Part shown: positions 59,152 through 64,000 of the stretch, piece after piece
How positions within the stretch are numbered: position 1 is the stretch's first letter
Layout: the number at the start of each line of letters is the position of its first letter
Assembly (NCBI RefSeq): GCF_030263935.1
Contig: NZ_CP127162.1
Span: forward strand, 1,993,501 to 2,057,500
DNA from: Paenibacillus polygoni
GTDB lineage: Bacteria > Bacillota > Bacilli > Paenibacillales > Paenibacillaceae
Reading direction: 5' to 3'
Length of the DNA stretch: 64,000 nucleotides
The notes under the pieces: model-generated
What the model saw: the letters and a program-made list of their open reading frames with translations, nothing else
The model's database searches: none
What the model was told of the DNA's origin: nothing
Position numbers and translations under genes: made by a program

Positions 59152-60741
59152 ATGAGATTTAAAGGGGCAGGAAGAAAAAGTGTAATGGCAGCGATCCTTG
59201 CAGTGAGTCTTGCGGGATGTAGTAGTGCAGCGGATGGAGGAGGGGGCAGTACACCCAGCAGCTCGGAGCCGGCATTTAATTACACCGGTGCAGGACCTGT
59301 AACGGACCAACCAGGTGCCAAGCTATCCATCCTCGGGACAAATGCATGGACGACTAATGTGGATCTGTCTACCGCTGCTATTGTGAAGGAAATTGAAAAG
59401 AATGCGGGTGTCGAAGTAGATTGGGATCTGATTCCGCCGCAAAATTATGCAGATGCTGTGAATCCAAGACTGGCCGCTGGTACGGGACTACCCGATATCG
59501 TATATTTGCCTGATCAAGATCAGCTTATGAAGTACATTAACAGTGGACTTTTTATTCCGATTGATGAGTTGGTGGAGAAGTATGGGGTGAATCTCAAAAA
59601 AATATATGAAAAATCTCCTTCCGTTAAGGCCAGTTTAACGACACCAGATGGTAAAATGTACTATATACCTCAGCAAACGTTAACCAGGAATTACATGCCT
59701 GTATTCATGCTCAATCAGCGCTGGCTGAAGAAGCTCGGACTGAGTGAGCCTACAACATTGGATGAGTTCACGGCGATGCTTCGCAAATTCAAGACAGATG
59801 ACCCTAATGGCAACGGGCAAGCAGATGAGATCCCATTATCCATGGAGTCGAAGTTTGTGCCAATGGCGTTTGGACCGGTCTTTGGTCTAGATCTATCTAA
59901 TCAATTTTATGCGGATGATCAGGGCAAAGTTCATTTTAGCTACTATGAGCCTGCTTACAAAGAATACTTAACTTATTTGAACGGACTTTACAAAGAAGGC
60001 CTGCTTGGCGTGGATTATGCGAGTACAACGAGCGATCAGGTGACCTCACGAATCTCACAGGATGTAACGGGTGCAACGTTTAATTTTAGCTGGTATATGT
60101 CGATGGTTTATAGCCCGCTGTTCAAGGATTATGATCCGTCTGAGCCAATCTTCAAGGGAATACTGCCATTAAAAGGTCCTCACGGAGATCAGTTCTATGT
60201 AGGACGTACCCCGGTTAGTGGTATTTTCGGCATTACACGTGACAGCAAAAATCCAGAACTTGCTTTTCGCTTTTTGGATTATGCGGTAAGTGAGGAAGCA
60301 CAGACGTATTATACATGGGGAATTAAGGATGATACGTATACAGAAAAGGACGGTGTAAAGACGTTTACGGACAAAGGCAAGGATAATGAGTATATCCAGA
60401 AACTCGGTATCGGTCCAGTTAACCTGCCTAACATTCAATCTACTGACTCTGCAGACTCCGTGGTGGCGGCGTGGCATGAGAAACTAGACAAGGAGCTAGA
60501 GCCTTATGTTCGGGAACCCTTCCCATTTGTTTATGCTCTGCCAGAAGAAGCGAGCGTAGAAAGCATGTCGATGCCAGATATTACAACGTATGTCGAAGAG
60601 ATGAATTTCAAATTTATTAGCGGAGATACAAGCCTCGATCAGTTTGATAGTTATATTGAAACATTGAAAAAGATGAATATTGAGCAAGTGATTGCGGGAA
60701 GACAGGCACAATATGACCGCTATAAAACTGCACAGCAGTAA
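59152..60741 (+). CDS. Solute-binding lipoprotein of the pectin-locus importer
   Basis: A 529-aa lipoprotein. The lipobox is VSLAGC (Cys23), followed by a Gly/Ser/Pro linker. The large LipO-type binding domain includes GTGLPDIVYLPDQDQLMKYI, IPIDELVEKYG and FKTDDPNGNGQADEIPLSM, a calcium-binding-like loop common in this group. It is longer than family 1 proteins, as expected for LplB/YtcP systems. The context with pectate lyase and pectinesterase suggests pectin-derived oligosaccharides as ligands. Confidence 0.92.
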   Translation: MRFKGAGRKSVMAAILAVSLAGCSSAADGGGGSTPSSSEPAFNYTGAGPVTDQPGAKLSILGTNAWTTNVDLSTAAIVKEIEKNAGVEVDWDLIPPQNYADAVNPRLAAGTGLPDIVYLPDQDQLMKYINSGLFIPIDELVEKYGVNLKKIYEKSPSVKASLTTPDGKMYYIPQQTLTRNYMPVFMLNQRWLKKLGLSEPTTLDEFTAMLRKFKTDDPNGNGQADEIPLSMESKFVPMAFGPVFGLDLSNQFYADDQGKVHFSYYEPAYKEYLTYLNGLYKEGLLGVDYASTTSDQVTSRISQDVTGATFNFSWYMSMVYSPLFKDYDPSEPIFKGILPLKGPHGDQFYVGRTPVSGIFGITRDSKNPELAFRFLDYAVSEEAQTYYTWGIKDDTYTEKDGVKTFTDKGKDNEYIQKLGIGPVNLPNIQSTDSADSVVAAWHEKLDKELEPYVREPFPFVYALPEEASVESMSMPDITTYVEEMNFKFISGDTSLDQFDSYIETLKKMNIEQVIAGRQAQYDRYKTAQQ

Positions 60742-60773
60742 ATGGTCCAACGTGTCAGCATGAAGGGCGTTGA

Positions 60774-61763
60774 TTGAACTTGATAACGATTAAGGACATT
60801 GCCAAACTTGCGGGGGTAAGCTATAGCACTGTATCAAAGGCGCTTAATGGCGACCCGAGGATCAAACCGGCGACGAAACAGAAAGTCCTTGCTATTGCCG
60901 AGAAACATCAGTATCGAAAAAATATATTAGCTCAGCAGCTCTCTACGGGTAGAAGCAATATTATCGGTTTTGTGCTTGGTGAATTAAGCAATCCATTATT
61001 CTCAAATATTTCAGGTAAACTGCATGCGGAACTAAAAAAGCGTGGATACCAAATGATTCTAGTCGTCGCGCATGATGGAGTGGATGTGTTCAGTCAGCTT
61101 CGCGTAGATGGCTGTATATTGTGGGACAATGCACTGGATTATCAGGATGCATTCTGGAAAAAGTTTTCTGCTCTTACGATGCCATGCTTTGTACTTGGTA
61201 CAGATGAGTCGCTGAGTTCTCCTTATATCAAAGTAGATCGTAAAGAGGGAATATTTAAGGCGGTGGAGTATTTGAATTCCCTCGGGCACACACGTATTGG
61301 TTTTATTGGTAACTCGCAAAATATTAAGCTGGAAGGATACAAGGAAGCATTGCAGCGTACAGGTCTGAATTTTGAAGAAGATTACGTGCTGCCTGCACAT
61401 TCCTCTTGGGAGGACGGATATTTTGCTATTCGAAATTATTCGTTTGGCGTGAACGCACCGACGGCTTTTATCGGTCTAAATAACCTGGTAACTCGCGGAG
61501 CGCTGCGGGGGCTATTGGAGGCTGGCTATAACGTCCCCCGCGACATTTCGTTAATCGGTTATGACGATTTGCCAGATATGCAGTATGCTGAAGTGGCACT
61601 GAGCACCATTGGACCTGAACTGGATGAATTGGCAGTTCAGGCCGCAGAACTCATCGTATCGTTGATTCGTGATGAAGTGGTGGATTATCCGATCGTTATT
61701 CAACCAAAGCTGATTCACCGAAGTTCAACGGCAGTATACCGGGGAGAGCTGTTTGATGAATAG
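60774..61763 (+). CDS. LacI-family regulator of the pectin locus
   Basis: A 329-aa LacI regulator. The helix-turn-helix is TIKDIAKLAGVSYSTVSKAL (residues 4-23). The hinge includes NILAQQLSTGRSNIIGFVLG, and the sensor ends with ISLIGYDDLPDMQYAEVALS. It starts with TTG behind AAGGG, 32 bp after the lipoprotein gene and within its operon. It probably represses from the TTACAACGTTGTAA sites and is released by a pectin breakdown product. Confidence 0.9.
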   Translation: MNLITIKDIAKLAGVSYSTVSKALNGDPRIKPATKQKVLAIAEKHQYRKNILAQQLSTGRSNIIGFVLGELSNPLFSNISGKLHAELKKRGYQMILVVAHDGVDVFSQLRVDGCILWDNALDYQDAFWKKFSALTMPCFVLGTDESLSSPYIKVDRKEGIFKAVEYLNSLGHTRIGFIGNSQNIKLEGYKEALQRTGLNFEEDYVLPAHSSWEDGYFAIRNYSFGVNAPTAFIGLNNLVTRGALRGLLEAGYNVPRDISLIGYDDLPDMQYAEVALSTIGPELDELAVQAAELIVSLIRDEVVDYPIVIQPKLIHRSSTAVYRGELFDE

Positions 61764-61785
61764 CGACTCTAAGAAGAGGTGAGAT

Positions 61786-62880
61786 ATGCAGATACACAAA
61801 AGCACATCGGGTCTGAACAAAAGTGAGGAAGAAGCTAAGAAAAATCAGGTGTCAAAAGGCTGTCCATCTCGTCACTATACAGTGGCTCAGGATGGAAGTG
61901 GTGATTTTACTACGATTCAGGCTGCAATTAATGCGGTGCCGGAGAATGCCACTGATCAGACGGAGATTCGGATTAAACAAGGGGTTTACTATGAAAAGCT
62001 TCATATTGAAAAGCCTAAGATTCATCTAATCGGTGAGGGGGCTGAACAAACGGTTATTACTTATGATGATTATGCGTTGAAGAAGTTCCCGGACGGGGAG
62101 ATGTATCATACTTTCCATTCATATACGGCCTTCATTGGAGAAGATGATTTCACAGCAGAGGGACTTTCCTTCGTGAATTCTGCTGGTCCTGGGAAGGATG
62201 TTGGGCAGGCCCTTGCTATATATGTGGATGGGGACCGTGCAGCCTTCCGACATTGCCGCTTTATTGGGCATCAGGATACGATATTCACGGGACCGCTCCC
62301 GCCGCAGCCCATTGATCGGAGCTATTTCGGGGGACCGCGTGATGGCGCAGAACGCCGGAATCTGCGTCAGTATTACGAGGATTGCTATATTGAAGGTGAT
62401 GTTGATTTTATTTTTGGTTCGGCTACGGCTGTATTTAAGGGCTGTGAAATCTTTGCCAAGAATCGTTTGAAAAGTAATGCAGCAGTAGAGAACGAGGTAA
62501 ATGGCTGGATTACAGCGGCCTCTACGCCGGAAGGCGTCCGTTATGGGTATGTCTTCATGGATTGTACGCTAGAGAGCAATGCTCCCTTGCAATCAGTATA
62601 CCTCGGCAGGCCATGGAGAAATCATGCCAAGGTGTGTTTCCTGAACTGCTGGATGGGTGCTCATGTGAAACAGGAGGGCTGGCACAACTGGAACAAAACG
62701 GATGCAGAATCTACCGCTTTGTTTGCTGAATTTAATAGTGTTGGTCCGGGAGCAGGGAGTAAAACTGAGCGGGTTCCATGGGCTGCGATGCTGACTGAGG
62801 AAGAAGCATCTGAGTATACGGTGGCTTCTATTCTATCTGGCAGCGATGACTGGATTCCCTTCGGTCAGGCTATAACATAA
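61786..62880 (+). CDS. Pectinesterase (CE8), cytoplasmic
   Basis: A 364-aa carbohydrate esterase family 8 beta-helix that removes methyl groups from pectin galacturonates. The family motifs are GQALAIYVDGDRAAF (catalytic-groove Gln), GHQDTIFTG (Asp), DVDFIFGSATAVF (Asp) and LGRPWRNHAKVCF (Arg). There is no signal peptide; the first 30 residues are polar. It should therefore demethylate imported methylated oligogalacturonides inside the cell. The start ATG lies behind AAGAGGTGAG, 22 bp after the LacI gene. Confidence 0.9.
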   Translation: MQIHKSTSGLNKSEEEAKKNQVSKGCPSRHYTVAQDGSGDFTTIQAAINAVPENATDQTEIRIKQGVYYEKLHIEKPKIHLIGEGAEQTVITYDDYALKKFPDGEMYHTFHSYTAFIGEDDFTAEGLSFVNSAGPGKDVGQALAIYVDGDRAAFRHCRFIGHQDTIFTGPLPPQPIDRSYFGGPRDGAERRNLRQYYEDCYIEGDVDFIFGSATAVFKGCEIFAKNRLKSNAAVENEVNGWITAASTPEGVRYGYVFMDCTLESNAPLQSVYLGRPWRNHAKVCFLNCWMGAHVKQEGWHNWNKTDAESTALFAEFNSVGPGAGSKTERVPWAAMLTEEEASEYTVASILSGSDDWIPFGQAIT

Positions 62881-63018
62881 TGAAATGGTATAGGACCATG
62901 TAAGTATGTTTGATAAGATGAGTTGCCAAGAGGGATGGATCGTCTATATATAATAGTAAGAAAACAGGTCAAATTTAATACGTACAAATTAAAATAATCA
63001 TGAAATTGTAAGCTAGTT

Positions 63019-63044
63019 AGCGCAGGATGATCCTGCGCTTTTTG
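63019..63044 (+). terminator. Rho-independent terminator
   Basis: AGCGCAGGAT and ATCCTGCGCT form a perfect stem followed by TTTTTG. It ends the pectin operon; the 138 bp before it hold no gene. Confidence 0.9.
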
Positions 63045-63130
63045 TTATGGCTTTAGCCAGTTGAGTGCGTGAAACGCGCGAAACAAAAAACCACCCGCTA
63101 TGCGGGTGGAACAATCAAAGGTTTGACCAC

Positions 63131-63185
63131 TAAGACCATTCCGATAGAATTGAGATGTTCAGGCTCAAAGAAAGGAATGGTCTTA
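63131..63185 (+). promoter_or_regulatory. Hairpin blocking the transposase ribosome site
   Basis: TAAGACCATTCC (63131-63142) pairs perfectly with GGAATGGTCTTA (63174-63185). The right arm overlaps AAAGGA and ends one base before the ATG. In IS200 such leader structures keep transposase translation very low. Confidence 0.75.
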
Positions 63186-63186
63186 G

Positions 63187-63660
63187 ATGGCAAACAAGAG
63201 CTACAGCCTAGCTCACACAAAGTGGATGTGCAAATACCACATTGTATTCACCCCGAAGTATAGACGGAAAGAGATCTATAATCAAGTAAGAAAAGATCTA
63301 ATTGAAATATTCAAACGTCTATGTAAGTACAAAGGAGTAGAAATTATAGAAGGCCACATGATGCCAGACCACGTGCACATGTTGGTAGCAATCCCACCCA
63401 AAATTGCAGTCTCATCGTTCATGGGATATCTAAAAGGTAAAAGTTCTCTAATGATCTTTGAGAAACATGCCCAACTAAAATACAAATACGGGAATCGAAA
63501 ATTCTGGGCAGAAGGATATTATGTAAGTACGGTGGGCTTAAATGAAGCGACGGTACGAAAATACATTCGAGAACAAGAAGCACATGACCAAGCAGTGGAT
63601 AAGCTGAGTGTAAAAGAGTACGAAGATCCATTCATCAGCAACAGGAGCAAAAAGAAATAA
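63187..63660 (+). CDS. tnpA: IS200-type transposase TnpA
   Basis: A 157-aa single-strand transposase of the HUH/Y1 class. The HUH pair is His62 and His64 in MPDHVHMLVAIPPK. The likely nucleophile is Tyr126 in KYIREQ (YxxxQ). TPKYRRKEIY and FWAEGYYVSTVGLN are family motifs. The length is normal and there is no frameshift, so it is probably functional. It cuts and joins single-stranded DNA at the hairpin ends of the element. Confidence 0.93.
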   Translation: MANKSYSLAHTKWMCKYHIVFTPKYRRKEIYNQVRKDLIEIFKRLCKYKGVEIIEGHMMPDHVHMLVAIPPKIAVSSFMGYLKGKSSLMIFEKHAQLKYKYGNRKFWAEGYYVSTVGLNEATVRKYIREQEAHDQAVDKLSVKEYEDPFISNRSKKK

Positions 63661-63697
63661 ACCAGTTTAACTGGTAAGTGAAAGTGACAAATAACAA

Positions 63698-63708
63698 TGA
63701 GCCTGAAC
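63698..63708 (+). repeat. Inverted partner of a leader sequence inside the IS
   Basis: TGAGCCTGAAC is the exact reverse complement of GTTCAGGCTCA (63157-63167) in the loop of the leader hairpin. The two could pair in the transcript across the gene. Confidence 0.55.
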
Positions 63709-63858
63709 AGTTTTATGGTCAGGCTAGCGTCTTTAGGCGCAGTTTGGCGACAAGGGGTTATACCCCAAGTACAAACCACCCGTTTTACGGGTGGTCCTGA
63801 TTTTTTATGAAATATATCCCATTGTAGGGAAGACAATTACTTGCCGTTTCCTGAGAGT

Positions 63859-63977
63859 GTGATCAAAAGAATAATAGAACTGTTCTATTTGGAGATCACC
63901 ACATGATCAGAAGTTTTTATTATGTTGCAGGAGTTGAGCATGAAAGGAAACCGTATTTCTAGTAACTAAATTAGTTA
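63859..63977. repeat. Two dyads in the gene-free right end of the window
   Basis: GTGATC...GATCAC (63859-63864 / 63894-63899) encloses AATAGAAC/GTTCTATT (63873-63880 / 63882-63889), forming one long imperfect hairpin. Further right, TAACTAA/TTAGTTA (63963-63977) is followed by T residues. No gene is seen between 63801 and 64000. Confidence 0.45.
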
Positions 63978-64000
63978 TTTTTACGTCATCGTCATATCAG

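Larger units (their letters stand above)
63085..63800 (+). mobile_element. IS200-type insertion sequence (IS200/IS605 family)
   Basis: A complete element with a single Y1 transposase gene and no tnpB. The left end holds the hairpin CCACCCGC/GCGGGTGG (63091-63109) and the right end CCACCCGT/ACGGGTGG (63776-63794). These subterminal hairpins are those recognised by the transposase. No inverted terminal repeats or target duplication are expected. The exact tips are estimated. A long inverted repeat blocks the transposase ribosome site. Confidence 0.85.

Noticed and set aside
63091..63794. Repeated CCACCCG...CGGGTGG units considered as a CRISPR-like or REP array
   Set aside because: Only two copies, placed exactly at the ends of an IS200 element, which explains them fully.

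Overview
The window looks like the chromosome of a low-to-moderate-GC, spore-forming Bacillales bacterium, most likely a Paenibacillus. This is inferred from the gene families: a YteA-type zinc-finger protein, a tiny YjcZ-family sporulation protein, DUF3243 and DUF5696 proteins, many sugar importers without their own ATPase, strong Shine-Dalgarno sites and frequent TTG/GTG starts. No sequence search was run.

Layout. Bases 1-9,100 hold metabolic and housekeeping genes: the 3' part of a Gfo/Idh/MocA oxidoreductase, an ArsR-like regulator, a YteA-type protein, a DivIVA/GpsB-like protein, a YfcE-type phosphodiesterase, then an isomerase/two-dehydrogenase/AraC cluster and an acyl-ACP thioesterase. 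Bases 9,100-18,400 carry two thioredoxin-reductase-like flavoproteins around an SPFH protein with a 52-aa membrane partner, DUF3243, two exported proteins, the YjcZ peptide, an MFS transporter and a divergent LysR/EamA pair. Between them lies a decayed copy of the 3' end of the first flavoprotein gene. Bases 18,400-23,200 form a tightly overlapping catabolic operon: amidohydrolase, DgaE-type ammonia lyase, DgaF-type aldolase, PfkB kinase and GntR regulator. It fits breakdown of a D-glucosaminate-like, possibly N-acylated, compound to pyruvate and glyceraldehyde 3-phosphate.

Bases 23,200-47,300 are a galactoglucomannan utilisation locus. It has a LacI regulator, a solute-binding lipoprotein, a 986-aa protein joining beta-sandwich modules to a solute-binding domain, two permease pairs, an NHL/TPR protein, a YIP1 membrane protein and a DUF5696 protein. 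These are followed by beta-mannosidase (GH2), a cytoplasmic GH9 enzyme, a secreted CBM35-GH26 mannanase and an alpha-galactosidase (GH36). Secreted mannanase would cut the polymer, the importers would take up oligosaccharides, and the cytoplasmic enzymes would trim them. The central transport/membrane module (26,288-37,736) is the least explained part of the window.

Bases 47,500-51,800 are accessory: a P-loop kinase, three GNAT acetyltransferases, a methyltransferase and small membrane proteins. At least one of these genes has no standard start codon. Bases 52,061-55,714 are a nitrite reductase operon (nirB, nirD, uroporphyrinogen-III synthase). Bases 55,863-62,880 are a pectin locus: a divergent secreted pectate lyase, an LplB/YtcP-type importer with its lipoprotein, a LacI regulator and a cytoplasmic pectinesterase. 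It is controlled from an intergenic region with several dyads and a full cre match. The window ends in a complete IS200-type element (about 63,085-63,800). No tRNA, rRNA, CRISPR array or replication origin was seen.
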